Source of the DNA: an uncultured Paraprevotella sp. | GTDB taxonomy: Bacteria > Bacteroidota > Bacteroidia > Bacteroidales > Bacteroidaceae | Length of the DNA: 64,000 bases | Assembly: GCA_910586505.1 (NCBI GenBank) | Contig: CAJUGV010000001.1 | Coordinates: 434,001-498,000 of the forward strand | Reading direction: 5' to 3' | Translations under genes and position numbers: made by a program | The notes under the pieces: generated by a model | Told to the model about the DNA's origin: nothing | The model's database searches: none | What the model saw: only the letters and a program-made list of their open reading frames with translations | Shown: positions 8,687-17,329 of the stretch, one piece after another | Position numbering within the stretch: the first letter of the stretch is position 1 | Layout: every line of letters begins with the position of its first letter

Positions 8687-9271
8687 ATGATTCAGATAGA
8701 CGATACGATCGTTTCCATAGACTGTCTGAAAGAAAAGTTCTGTTGCGACCTGGATGCCTGCAAGGGCGTGTGTTGTGTGGAGGGCGATGCCGGTGCTCCC
8801 GTAGAATTAGACGAAGTGGCGGCGCTTGAGGAAGCCTTGCCGGTGGTGTGGCCGATGCTTTCGGCCTCGGCACAGGCTGTCATCGACCGTCAGGGAGTGG
8901 TCTATACCGACGAAGACGGAGATCTGGTGACCAGTATCGTTAATGGAAAGGATTGCGTGTTCACGTGTTACGACGAGCACGGCTATTGCTATTGTGCCTT
9001 GGAGAAGGCTTATCGCGAGGGCAAGAGTTCTTTCTACAAGCCTTTGTCATGCCATCTTTATCCCATTCGCCTGAAGAAACTGGGCGACGGAGTGGCATTG
9101 AACTACCATCGCTGGGAGGTCTGTAAGATGGCTGTGGCGAAAGGGCGACAGCTTGACCTGCCGGTCTACCGTTTTCTGAAAGAGCCTCTCGTGCGGCGTT
9201 TCGGAGAAGCGTGGTATGCCGAACTGGAGAGTGTCGTAGGAGAACTGAAAGAACACGGTTTTCTGGAGTAA
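8687..9271 (+). CDS. DUF3109 family cysteine-rich protein
   Basis: This 194-residue cytosolic protein belongs to DUF3109, related to YkgJ-like zinc or iron chelating proteins. Conserved cysteines occur in CDLDACKGVCCVEGDAG, CVFTCYDEHGYCYCALE, SCHLYPIR and VCKM, consistent with metal binding. Its biochemical role is not established. The start at 8687 (MIQIDD) is chosen because it places the family's usual N-terminus first; an in-frame ATG at 8666 would add seven residues. It follows ung by 27 bp and is probably co-transcribed with it. Confidence 0.85.
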   Translation: MIQIDDTIVSIDCLKEKFCCDLDACKGVCCVEGDAGAPVELDEVAALEEALPVVWPMLSASAQAVIDRQGVVYTDEDGDLVTSIVNGKDCVFTCYDEHGYCYCALEKAYREGKSSFYKPLSCHLYPIRLKKLGDGVALNYHRWEVCKMAVAKGRQLDLPVYRFLKEPLVRRFGEAWYAELESVVGELKEHGFLE

Positions 9272-9404
9272 TCAAGATAAGTGTTTGAACTGAAACGGAG
9301 TGACGGCTTTTCTGTTCTTCGGCGGATTTGCTGCGGTGATAACCGGAGGATATGGGGATGGGTTCAGGCAGCGCTCTACTAAACGGGGAATAGCAGAAGG
9401 CATT

Positions 9405-9454
9405 TTGATAAAATGGAAACGGGTCCTTTACATGAAAGTAAAGGACCCGTTTCC
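9405..9454 (-). terminator. Terminator of gyrB
   Basis: A perfect 17-bp stem (GGAAACGGGTCCTTTAC at 9415-9431 with 9438-9454) and a 6-nt loop. On the minus strand it is followed by ATTTTATC. It lies 46 bp beyond the gyrB stop. Confidence 0.85.
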
Positions 9455-9499
9455 GGTATATGTTTGAATATGCAGGCCGTTGCACGGCCTTTGAAGCGT

Positions 9500-11467
9500 T
9501 TATGCGTCGATGTTGGCGTAGGTGGCGTTCTGTTCGATGAACTCGCGGCGCGGTCCTACGTCCTCGCCCATAAGCATGGAGAATACATAGTCGGCGCCGG
9601 CGGCGTCTTCAATGGTCACTTGCTTGAGCAGGCGTGTTTCGGGATTCATCGTGGTTTCCCATAACTGTTCGGGGTTCATTTCACCCAAACCTTTGTAACG
9701 CTGTGTGGTCATGCCTTGCTCGCTGCCGTTGTTGTACTGCTGCATGAAGCGCAGGCGGTCGGCCTCCGTATAGCAGTATTCTTCGATTTTTCCTTTCTTG
9801 CAACGGTAGAGCGGGGGCGTGGCGATATAGAGATGTCCCTTTTGGATAAGTTCCGGCATATACCGGTAGAAGAGTGTCATCAGCAGGGTGTCGATGTGTG
9901 AACCATCGACGTCGGCATCGGTCATGATAATGACTTTATAGTAACGAAGCTTGTCGTAGTTGGCTTCTTTGCTATCCTCGCCCATGCCGAAGCGTACGCC
10001 CAGTGCCTGTATGATGTTGTTCACTTCTTCGTGTTCGAATGCCTTGTGCCACATGACGCGCTCCACGTTGAATATCTTACCGCGGATAGGCAGGATGGCC
10101 TGATACTGACGGCTGCGTCCTTGCTTGGCCGATCCCCCGGCCGAGTCTCCCTCGACGATGAAAAGTTCGCAGTTGGCGGCATCCTTGTCCGAACAGTCTG
10201 CCAGTTTGCCCGGCATTCCGCCTCCCGACATGGGGCTTTTGCGCTGCACGCTTTCGCGGGCTTTGCGGGCGGCTACGCGGGCGGTGGCTGCCAGAATGAC
10301 CTTGTCTACAATCATTTTAGCCTCTTTGGGATGCTCTTCCAGATAGTAGCTCAGCGCTTCGCCCACGGCTTGCTGTACGGCGCCGGCCACCTCGCTGTTT
10401 CCCAGTTTGGTCTTGGTCTGTCCTTCGAACTGCGGTTCGGCCACTTTGATGGAGATGACGGCCGTCAGTCCCTCACGGAAATCCTCACCGGAGATTTCCA
10501 CCTTATTTTTCTCCAGTTTCTCCAGTTCCTTGGAATACTCGTCCTCGGCATACTTCTTGAGTGTGCGGGTCAGGGCGGTGCGGAAACCGGCCAGATGCGT
10601 ACCGCCTTCTATGGTGTTGATGTTGTTCACGTAGGAATGGATGTTCTCCGTATAACCGTTGTTGTACATGACGGCTACTTCGATAGGCACACCCTGCTTC
10701 TCGGTGTTCAGGTAGATCACATCATTGAACAGATGGATACGGCTTGAGTCGATATAGCGCACGAACTCTTTCAGTCCGTCTTTGCTGTGGAATGTTTCCT
10801 GACGCGGTTTACCGTTCTCGTCCTTTTCGCGCATGTCGGTCAGGGTAATGGTGATACCGGCGTTCAGGAAAGCCAGCTCACGCATGCGGTTGGCCAGGAT
10901 GTCGTATTTGTAGGTGGTGGTGATGAAAATGCTGCCGTCGGGCCAGAATTGCTGGCGCGTACCTCTTAATTCCGTTTCGCCTACTACTTTCACGGGATAG
11001 AGCGGTTTGCCGCATTCATATTCCTGCTGGTAGATCTTACCGTTGCGGAATACTTGTGAAAGCATGCGGGTAGAGAGGGCGTTGACGCAGGATACGCCGA
11101 CACCGTGCAGACCGCCCGATACCTTGTAGGAGCCTTTGTCAAACTTACCGCCGGCATGAAGCACGGTCATGACTACTTCAAGAGCCGACTTGTGCTCTTT
11201 TTCGTGCATGTCGACAGGAATACCGCGTCCGTTGTCCTGTACGGTAATGGAATTGTCTTCGTTGATGGTTACTTCTATGTGGGTACAATAGCCGGCAAGG
11301 GCTTCATCAATAGAGTTGTCTACGGTTTCATATACAAGGTGATGCAGACCCTTCTCGCTGATGTCGCCAATGTACATCGCCGGACGCTTGCGCACGGCCT
11401 CCAGTCCTTCGAGAACCTGAATGCTGCTGGCGGAGTACCCCGTGCCTTTTATTTCTTCTTCTGACAT
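9500..11467 (-). CDS. gyrB: DNA gyrase subunit B
   Basis: GyrB is the ATPase subunit of gyrase, which introduces negative supercoils with GyrA. The N-terminal GHKL ATPase region includes RPAMYIGDISEKGLHHLVYE with Glu and Asn for ATP binding (ETVDNSIDEALAG) and the glycine-rich QDNGRGIPV and GGLHGVGVSCVNALS. The transducer domain follows, then the TOPRIM domain with EGDSAGGSAKQGR and DADVDGSHI, and the C-terminal QRYKGLGEMNPEQLWETTM. The 655-residue length is usual for Bacteroidetes. It has its own promoter box at 11497-11504 and a strong terminator. Confidence 0.98.
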   Translation of the reverse strand: MSEEEIKGTGYSASSIQVLEGLEAVRKRPAMYIGDISEKGLHHLVYETVDNSIDEALAGYCTHIEVTINEDNSITVQDNGRGIPVDMHEKEHKSALEVVMTVLHAGGKFDKGSYKVSGGLHGVGVSCVNALSTRMLSQVFRNGKIYQQEYECGKPLYPVKVVGETELRGTRQQFWPDGSIFITTTYKYDILANRMRELAFLNAGITITLTDMREKDENGKPRQETFHSKDGLKEFVRYIDSSRIHLFNDVIYLNTEKQGVPIEVAVMYNNGYTENIHSYVNNINTIEGGTHLAGFRTALTRTLKKYAEDEYSKELEKLEKNKVEISGEDFREGLTAVISIKVAEPQFEGQTKTKLGNSEVAGAVQQAVGEALSYYLEEHPKEAKMIVDKVILAATARVAARKARESVQRKSPMSGGGMPGKLADCSDKDAANCELFIVEGDSAGGSAKQGRSRQYQAILPIRGKIFNVERVMWHKAFEHEEVNNIIQALGVRFGMGEDSKEANYDKLRYYKVIIMTDADVDGSHIDTLLMTLFYRYMPELIQKGHLYIATPPLYRCKKGKIEEYCYTEADRLRFMQQYNNGSEQGMTTQRYKGLGEMNPEQLWETTMNPETRLLKQVTIEDAAGADYVFSMLMGEDVGPRREFIEQNATYANIDA

Positions 11468-11496
11468 AGTATATTAATGCGTTCGTATTTAACGCA

Positions 11497-11504
11497 CAAA
11501 TTTA
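11497..11504 (-). promoter_or_regulatory. -7 box (TAAATTTG on minus strand) of gyrB
   Basis: Reads TAAATTTG on the minus strand, 29 bp before the gyrB ATG. The short leader contains an inverted pair TGCGTT/AACGCA (11478-11483 and 11491-11496) that could form a small hairpin. Confidence 0.6.
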
Positions 11505-11528
11505 CTAAAAACTCCGCAATAAACGAAT

Positions 11529-11560
11529 AAAAAAGGGCCGATTTCGATTGAAATCGGCCC
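11529..11560 (-). terminator. Terminator of the ECF/SusCD/TlpA operon
   Basis: An 11-bp perfect stem (GGGCCGATTTC at 11535-11545 with 11550-11560) and GATT loop. Reading on the minus strand, it is followed by a T-run (plus-strand AAAAA at 11530-11534). It lies about 110 bp after the last gene. Confidence 0.85.
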
Positions 11561-11671
11561 GGATTGTTTCCGTTGCCGGCGTGTCCGGACAGTGGTATAA
11601 TTCCCTATGTCCGGTTTATTCCTGCAACGGAACCGAAAATATATGAGAAAATTGGGGCCGTTTTGCCATTG

Positions 11672-12856
11672 TCATTTTCCGGTGTGTTGGCGGATCGCTT
11701 TTTCCACTTCGCTGGCGCTGTGTCCGCCGTAAAGGATTTCGCCTTCCGGACTGAGAAGCAACAGATAAGGGATTCCTTGAATGGAGTAAGCGTGTGTGGG
11801 TGTCTGTTGCAGATGTTTGGGCAGCCATAGCTGTGTCCATTCCATCTTCTCTGCATCCATGGCCTTGTACCATTCCTCCTCTTTCTGGTCGAGCGAGACG
11901 GAGCATACGTCAAGCGATCCGGCGTATGTCCTGTTCAGTTCGCGCACATGGGGAATGGCCATGCGGCAGGGGCCGCACCATGAGGCCCAGAAGTCTACCA
12001 GCAGCAGATGGCCGTTGGTGAGATATTCCGACAGGCGATGTTCGTTTTTCTCAGTGTCGAGTGCCGGAAAGTCGGTATAGTGCGTACCTTTGACGAATTT
12101 CCGGCCCGTTGCGGCCAGTTTATGTAATTGTTTCAGGCGGGCGGGATCGTGGTTGTTTTTCGTCAGTTGCAGGAAAGAGTCAATTTCTTCGTCGGTGAAA
12201 ACAAAGGGCCTTTCCAGACGGGTGCATAACAGATAGGACGAAATTGCATAATCCGGATTGAGGCGTACGAAAGCCATCTGTGCACTGTCTGCCGAATACT
12301 CGGCGGCCTTGTACTTCTTTTCGAACGGTTTGCTGTCTGTCTCGTTCCGCTTGTCGGCCTCGGGCGCAATATAAAGATTGTAGTGGGCCTGCTTTGCGGC
12401 CAGAAGATAAGGCAACATGAATCTCTGGTATTCTGCATATTCTTCTTGTACGCGTCCGCCTGCAATGTTTACGTGGCATGCGTTCAGCAGCTTTTCGGTC
12501 GTAAAGGTGAAAGAAGGAGGCAGACTGTCGGCATGGGCGGCGGATATGGCAATCGCACCGTTTTCCACCATCAGTTCTATTTCTTTTCCTATACTTTTGG
12601 GATCGTTTTCGTTCTCGATATCAAGCAGACAGAGGGTAGGCGACGCAACCTTTCCTGTGAGCCGGAATGCCCCGTCTGTACTTACGGTTTTGGCGATTTC
12701 CGAGCGGTGATGAAATTCTTGGCTGAGAAGCGTGACCTGCAGGCCGGCAGGCAGTCCCGGGATCTTGCCTTCGATGATGAGGCTGTCTGCTGTCTGTGCT
12801 TGTATCATACAGGCGCAGCAGCATAGTATGAGCCAAAGCGAATGTATACGTTTCAT
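11672..12856 (-). CDS. TlpA-like thioredoxin with DUF4369-type N-terminal domain
   Basis: This is an exported thiol-disulfide protein of 394 residues. A signal peptide (1-20, ending MIQAQ) is followed by a beta-rich DUF4369-like domain at about 22-110, a helical middle and a C-terminal AhpC/TSA-thioredoxin domain with WCGPC at 293-297 and the cis-Pro region GIPYLLLL. The start at 12856 (MKRIHSLW) is preferred to the in-frame 12895 because it begins the signal peptide. It lies 25 bp after a paralogue with the same architecture and is the last gene of the SusCD locus. It probably keeps thiols reduced in the periplasm; the partner is unknown. Confidence 0.87.
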   Translation of the reverse strand: MKRIHSLWLILCCCACMIQAQTADSLIIEGKIPGLPAGLQVTLLSQEFHHRSEIAKTVSTDGAFRLTGKVASPTLCLLDIENENDPKSIGKEIELMVENGAIAISAAHADSLPPSFTFTTEKLLNACHVNIAGGRVQEEYAEYQRFMLPYLLAAKQAHYNLYIAPEADKRNETDSKPFEKKYKAAEYSADSAQMAFVRLNPDYAISSYLLCTRLERPFVFTDEEIDSFLQLTKNNHDPARLKQLHKLAATGRKFVKGTHYTDFPALDTEKNEHRLSEYLTNGHLLLVDFWASWCGPCRMAIPHVRELNRTYAGSLDVCSVSLDQKEEEWYKAMDAEKMEWTQLWLPKHLQQTPTHAYSIQGIPYLLLLSPEGEILYGGHSASEVEKAIRQHTGK

Positions 12857-12881
12857 AGGTTTTGATGTAATGAATGGCCTT

Positions 12882-14075
12882 TTAGGGTTCGACATGTTCT
12901 TTCAGGTAATTGGTGATATCGCCCGGACGATAGGTGGAACATACTATTTCTCCTTTTCCGTTGAGCAGTATCAGACGTGGAATGGAGGTGATGAGGTATG
13001 CCTGGCAGATGGAGTCGAGCTGTTCTTTTTCGGCTCTGAATTGTGGCCATGGCATTTTCTCTTCCTGCATGGCTTCGCGCCATTCTTCTTCTTTTTTATC
13101 GAGAGAGATGGAACAGATGTTCAGTTTGTTTTCGTATTGTCTGTACAGTTCCTCCACCTGTGGTATTGCGGAACGGCAAGGACCGCACCACGAGGCCCAG
13201 AAGTCGACCAGCATGTATTTTCCGGCAGGAACCAGTGTGGAAAACTTTACTATGCTCCGGTCTGACGCCGTGATTTCGAAATCCTTGTAGGGTTGCAGAA
13301 CGGCATATCTGAGGGCAAGGTTCAGTTTTCGGCCGATGCGTGCCATGCGTGCCGTGTCGGGGCAGGTGCTTACGGTCTGTGCCATGGAGCGAAGCTGGTC
13401 GGCATCGTATACGTATTGTGTATTCAGTTCTTTTTCCGTCCAGAATGCTGAAATATAATATGACGGATGTTCACGGATAAAGGCCATGCGTGCTTGCAAA
13501 TACTCGTCATTGGCAGTGCGTGTCAGTGTCAGATACTTCCGGGTTGTGTCGGGATCGTCGCAGGTCTCGAAGAATTTCATAGATTCCTGATAGCCGGCGT
13601 TGTCGGCTTTTATTTTAAAATCGATCGTAGCACGGAGAGCTTCCATCAGTTGCTTTTGTGCCTTTCCGCCGGTAACTTCAGCTTCTAATTCCCGTTTACG
13701 GCAGTTGGACAGGCTGTCGAGTGACAGGTCGCAACGGAAAGTCATCTTGCAGTTTTCCACCATGACCGATTGTGAGGAAACGGGCCAGAAGCCGGATGGG
13801 AAATTCTTATTTGGGACGCAGAAGCGCAGGCTGCACATCGTAGGACCGTCCACATGTCCCTGAAGAACGAACCGGCCGTTTTGGGGAAACGTGTCGCAGA
13901 TGAGTTTTATGTCTTCATTCTCCGCATTGATCAGTTCTACCTTGATGCTGTCCGGCAGTTGCGGGAAATTGCCGCGAAGGATAAATTCGTGGCTGTTCTG
14001 TCCTTTCAGAAGGAAATACCCTATGGATGCCGTACAGATGACAGCCAGGGAAGCGATAATGATGTTACGTTTCAT
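12882..14075 (-). CDS. TlpA-like thioredoxin, paralogue of the next gene
   Basis: This 397-residue protein has an N-terminal hydrophobic segment (about 4-23) that may anchor it in the inner membrane, a DUF4369-like beta domain at about 30-115, a helical linker, and a C-terminal thioredoxin domain with WCGPC at 296-300. The blocks DFWASWCGPCR, CSISLDKKEEEW and SIPRLILLNGKGEI align closely with the gene at 11672-12856, so the two arose by tandem duplication. The N-terminus lacks a clear cleavage site, in contrast to its neighbour, suggesting one anchored and one soluble or lipid-facing copy. The substrate is unknown. Confidence 0.87.
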   Translation of the reverse strand: MKRNIIIASLAVICTASIGYFLLKGQNSHEFILRGNFPQLPDSIKVELINAENEDIKLICDTFPQNGRFVLQGHVDGPTMCSLRFCVPNKNFPSGFWPVSSQSVMVENCKMTFRCDLSLDSLSNCRKRELEAEVTGGKAQKQLMEALRATIDFKIKADNAGYQESMKFFETCDDPDTTRKYLTLTRTANDEYLQARMAFIREHPSYYISAFWTEKELNTQYVYDADQLRSMAQTVSTCPDTARMARIGRKLNLALRYAVLQPYKDFEITASDRSIVKFSTLVPAGKYMLVDFWASWCGPCRSAIPQVEELYRQYENKLNICSISLDKKEEEWREAMQEEKMPWPQFRAEKEQLDSICQAYLITSIPRLILLNGKGEIVCSTYRPGDITNYLKEHVEP

Positions 14076-14097
14076 ATAGATAAATGATTAAGTTGTC

Positions 14098-14793
14098 TTA
14101 TCTCGCGTCTCTTACCCATCGTACGCTTAGCAGACGATCGGTTTTTCCGCATTGGCGTTCCACTCCGCCTTGTCCGAAACAAAGCTTGCGGAAATATGCC
14201 GTTTCAGCGTCGGTGTACGATGGGTCGATGGTAGAGGTCCAGTAGTAACCGTATTCTTTGACATAGTCTAGTTCCAGTTCCATCCAGCCGTAAACGGGCT
14301 TCCAGGCGCAACTGCCTCCGATCTGCAGACCGAGCTCCGTGCCGTAACCGGCTTCCTGCATCTTGAAGCCCACGCCGTCGGTGCCGCGCCATCCTTTGTC
14401 GGCCGTATGGTCCATGCCGAGGGTACGTTCCAGTATCTGCCAGTCTTCATCGGAAGGTAGTCGCCATCCCTCGGGAGCTGAAGCTTTGGCTTCTTCAAAT
14501 GACAACAGGTTGCCGTAGAAGGGATAATAGTTCTCCGCAAAATCTTTCTGCTGTGTTTCCGAGAAAGCGTCCACGTAACCAAATCCGTCGTAGTAGGTGA
14601 GTTCCGCTACGTTTGTTCCGTTCTTGGCGTTCGAAGTGGTCCAGTCCTGATTGCCGATGCGCACCCAGTTGTAAGTGTTTCCCTTGTCGTCGGTCACTGT
14701 GCCGCGTGCTGATGGGATGATTGACGGCAGGTTGTCGTCTTTGCATGCGGCGAGTGCCGCGCAGCAAACTAAGGATATGATGATTTTCTTCAT
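14098..14793 (-). CDS. FISUMP-domain lipoprotein
   Basis: This is a 231-residue lipoprotein with lipobox LAAC (Cys17) followed by KDD. The rest matches the FISUMP domain (Fibrobacter succinogenes major paralogous domain): TDDKGNTYNWVRIGNQDW near the start, the middle APEGWRLPSDEDW, and the end LLSVRWVRD. FISUMP domains are found on exported and surface proteins; their biochemical role is not established. It lies in the SusCD locus between another lipoprotein (27 bp) and the two thioredoxin-like genes (22 bp), so it is probably part of the same surface assembly. Confidence 0.82.
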   Translation of the reverse strand: MKKIIISLVCCAALAACKDDNLPSIIPSARGTVTDDKGNTYNWVRIGNQDWTTSNAKNGTNVAELTYYDGFGYVDAFSETQQKDFAENYYPFYGNLLSFEEAKASAPEGWRLPSDEDWQILERTLGMDHTADKGWRGTDGVGFKMQEAGYGTELGLQIGGSCAWKPVYGWMELELDYVKEYGYYWTSTIDPSYTDAETAYFRKLCFGQGGVERQCGKTDRLLSVRWVRDAR

Positions 14794-14820
14794 GATGGTT
14801 GTTCTTTATGAAGGTTTATC

Positions 14821-15738
14821 TTAAAAAATATACCCTAATCCGGTGATGATATCTTTCATGAGATGATACTTTTCCATGATAATCGGATAGCCGGCATATT
14901 GGTTGGTGAAGTCTTCTTCCGTCTGGTTCATCACAGCATTGAAGAAGTCGCTGAAGTCGGACGAACTCAGGATGAAAGAATCGTAATGAGGGTCGTCGTC
15001 CCACCAGTCGGGGCTGTAGCGCAACATGCCGAAATCGTATATGTCTTCCTTGTTGCGGTTCCAGTCCGGAATATAGTCTGATATATATTCGCCGTAGTAT
15101 TCCTTGCTCGGCTCGTAAAAAGGGTCGGCTTCTTCGCTGTTGGAGTTGAATTTGCCGCTGACAAGAGTGATAAGTATGTCTTTTCCCATCACTGCCCGGT
15201 CTTCTTCGTATTCCGCTTCCAGCCATTTTCCGGCAGCGATGGCCAGACAACGCATGTTGTTGACGGCATATACGGATTCCATATCTCCGTAGCGGTCCTC
15301 TGTTTCTATTGATTTGACGAGCATGATGGAATAAGGTTGTAACTTGCCGCCCTTGATATGCGGCAGGACGAATCTCTCCACCAATGCGATGGCGCTTTTC
15401 ATGCTTGCCGCATCGGAGAAGTACTTGATGTTTATGGTTTTGTTGCTGTTCGAGGTCAGATTGTAATTGAGGTCCACGGTTTCTACTTTCCAAATATCGT
15501 TGCCGAAAGCATCTTTTCCGATACTCTCTTTGCTCAGGGTGTCATTGAAGATCAGGTGAAGATGGTTCTTGTCGTAGAATTGGCGCCGCAGTTCGGAAAC
15601 TTCGTCTGTCAGACCCTCCGGTACGGTAAAGAAATTGTCGGTGGCTCCGCTCGGTGTCAGATGATCTTCATCACAGGACGTGAAGAGGAGCAGTCCCGTG
15701 AGAATGCCGGTCAGGTATGTGAAATGTTTTCTTTTCAT
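14821..15738 (-). CDS. SusCD-linked lipoprotein resembling the Mx1-type 'zinc metallopeptidase' group, without HExxH
   Basis: This 305-residue lipoprotein has lipobox FTSC (Cys22) and the acidic DEDHLTPSG start. Its layout (YDKNHLHLIFNDT early, then VERFVLPHIKGGKLQPYSIMLV) resembles lipoproteins encoded next to SusD genes, some of which carry the Peptidase_Mx1 zinc motif. No HExxH motif is present here, so peptidase activity is not supported. It may be a non-catalytic binding protein. It starts 11 bp after the SusD stop and is part of the operon. The family link is by general resemblance only. Confidence 0.6.
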   Translation of the reverse strand: MKRKHFTYLTGILTGLLLFTSCDEDHLTPSGATDNFFTVPEGLTDEVSELRRQFYDKNHLHLIFNDTLSKESIGKDAFGNDIWKVETVDLNYNLTSNSNKTINIKYFSDAASMKSAIALVERFVLPHIKGGKLQPYSIMLVKSIETEDRYGDMESVYAVNNMRCLAIAAGKWLEAEYEEDRAVMGKDILITLVSGKFNSNSEEADPFYEPSKEYYGEYISDYIPDWNRNKEDIYDFGMLRYSPDWWDDDPHYDSFILSSSDFSDFFNAVMNQTEEDFTNQYAGYPIIMEKYHLMKDIITGLGYIF

Positions 15739-15749
15739 CAGAGTGTCGT

Positions 15750-17300
15750 TTAATAGGTTTCTGTATAATAAGCTTTACGTACAGGGCGTTCGTTGTTGCC
15801 CAACGAAACTTGGAAACTGCGTATTTCTCTTGGAATAGGCAGGGTGTAAGCGTCATCGTTCTTTTCCAGACGGTACCAGTCGTTATAGTCCGGAGCATAA
15901 TCCGCATAGTATACATGTCCGTGCTCAATCGTCGTTGACCACGGGTATTCGGCGCATACCGTATAGCGGCGCAGATCGAACCAGCGGTGCCCTTCGAGGA
16001 TGAACTCCCGGGCACGTTCGTTACGTATGAGGTCTATCAACTGGTTTCCGTTCAGCGTGACGGTTTCGTGGTTACGCATGCGGGTGGGCAGGAATCTGTC
16101 CAGGGTCCGTCGGGCGGTTTCCTCATCACCGATGTAGGCGGATGCTTCGGCCAGTGTGAGATAAGCCTCGGGGGTGCGGAGCAGAAAGCAGCTTGATACT
16201 TCATAGGTTCTGTCCCACTGCGAGCTTTGTCCGTTCACCTTCATGAATACATTGGAATATCCCCTGTGCTCCGTTTCACCTGTATACAGTCCGGAACGCA
16301 TGTCGTTTCGGTTGAATAGACCGGTCATGTTGTCGGACAGATAGAAGGCGGGTTCACCGTAACGGTCATCGGCAAATTCCGTACAGACAAGATAACCGCC
16401 CATGGAGAAAATCGTTTCGGGAGAGTCGCGGTATATACAGTCTTCACCAGGTGATTTGGTAGCCAGGCTGAGCAAGTCGTTTTGTTCTTTCAGTACTTTG
16501 TCGGCGTATTCGGCCGCTTTCTTCCAGTTTTGCATGTACAGGTGGACGCGGCTTTGTAACAGATGGGTTGCGGTGAGATCGGCATGATAGACCGATATGC
16601 GGTCTTTGCCGCTTAGAGATGCCTCGGCCGTTTCGAGGTCGAGTAGGATTTGTTGATACACCTCCTGTACGGAGCTGCGTTCGAATACGGCATCTTCTAC
16701 AAACTCTGTCAGTTTTACGGGGACACCGGGTACGGTAGCTGCCGTGGCGGGGTTATACGGCTGGCCGTATAGATTGACCAGCAGGAAATAATAGGCGGCG
16801 CGGAGAAAATGGGCTTCGCCCTTTACGCGTTCCTTTCCGTAGCGGTCTTCGGGATTGGCTTCCGGCTGTTCGTCGATGAGTGCGATGACCATGTTGGCTA
16901 CGTTTATCTTCTCGTAGAGCATGTTCCAGTACTTCTCATCGCCTCCGACGTATTTGAACTTCTCGTCCATTCCGGTGTCTTGTTGCCAGGTATGGAAAGC
17001 AAACATGCCGGTCTGATACCGGAGATGGTCGTTGCTGTTGGCTGTGCTTTCTTTTACTTCGTCGCTCATGAAGTGCAGGATGTCAAGGTGGTCGCCGTAT
17101 ACGGCTTCGTTATAGCTGTTCATGATTGCCAGCCGGCTTGACTGCATATAGCAGCCTCCCAGCAGCACTTCATCAAGATCCTGCCAGCCTTCCACCTTAG
17201 CCAGATCCTGTGAGTACTCCTCCAGAAAACCGGAACAAGAGCTATTTGCAGCCAGCAGCAAAGCCAGTGCATAGTTTCTGATGCTTGATATATATTTCAT
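15750..17300 (-). CDS. SusD/RagB-family lipoprotein
   Basis: This is the nutrient-binding partner of the SusC gene just upstream. The signal peptide ends in a lipobox with Cys22 (NSSC), followed by SGFLEEYSQD, a common SusD start. The helical core includes AEASAYIGDEETARR, and the C-terminal domain includes RNERAREFILEGHRWFDLRRY, which is diagnostic. Its 516 residues are normal. It starts 29 bp after the susC stop. With the SusC partner frameshifted, this protein may lack a functional transporter in this strain unless the frameshift is an artefact or is bypassed. Confidence 0.95.
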   Translation of the reverse strand: MKYISSIRNYALALLLAANSSCSGFLEEYSQDLAKVEGWQDLDEVLLGGCYMQSSRLAIMNSYNEAVYGDHLDILHFMSDEVKESTANSNDHLRYQTGMFAFHTWQQDTGMDEKFKYVGGDEKYWNMLYEKINVANMVIALIDEQPEANPEDRYGKERVKGEAHFLRAAYYFLLVNLYGQPYNPATAATVPGVPVKLTEFVEDAVFERSSVQEVYQQILLDLETAEASLSGKDRISVYHADLTATHLLQSRVHLYMQNWKKAAEYADKVLKEQNDLLSLATKSPGEDCIYRDSPETIFSMGGYLVCTEFADDRYGEPAFYLSDNMTGLFNRNDMRSGLYTGETEHRGYSNVFMKVNGQSSQWDRTYEVSSCFLLRTPEAYLTLAEASAYIGDEETARRTLDRFLPTRMRNHETVTLNGNQLIDLIRNERAREFILEGHRWFDLRRYTVCAEYPWSTTIEHGHVYYADYAPDYNDWYRLEKNDDAYTLPIPREIRSFQVSLGNNERPVRKAYYTETY

Positions 17301-17329
17301 AGTTGTCTCTCTTTTTTGTAATCCTTATG

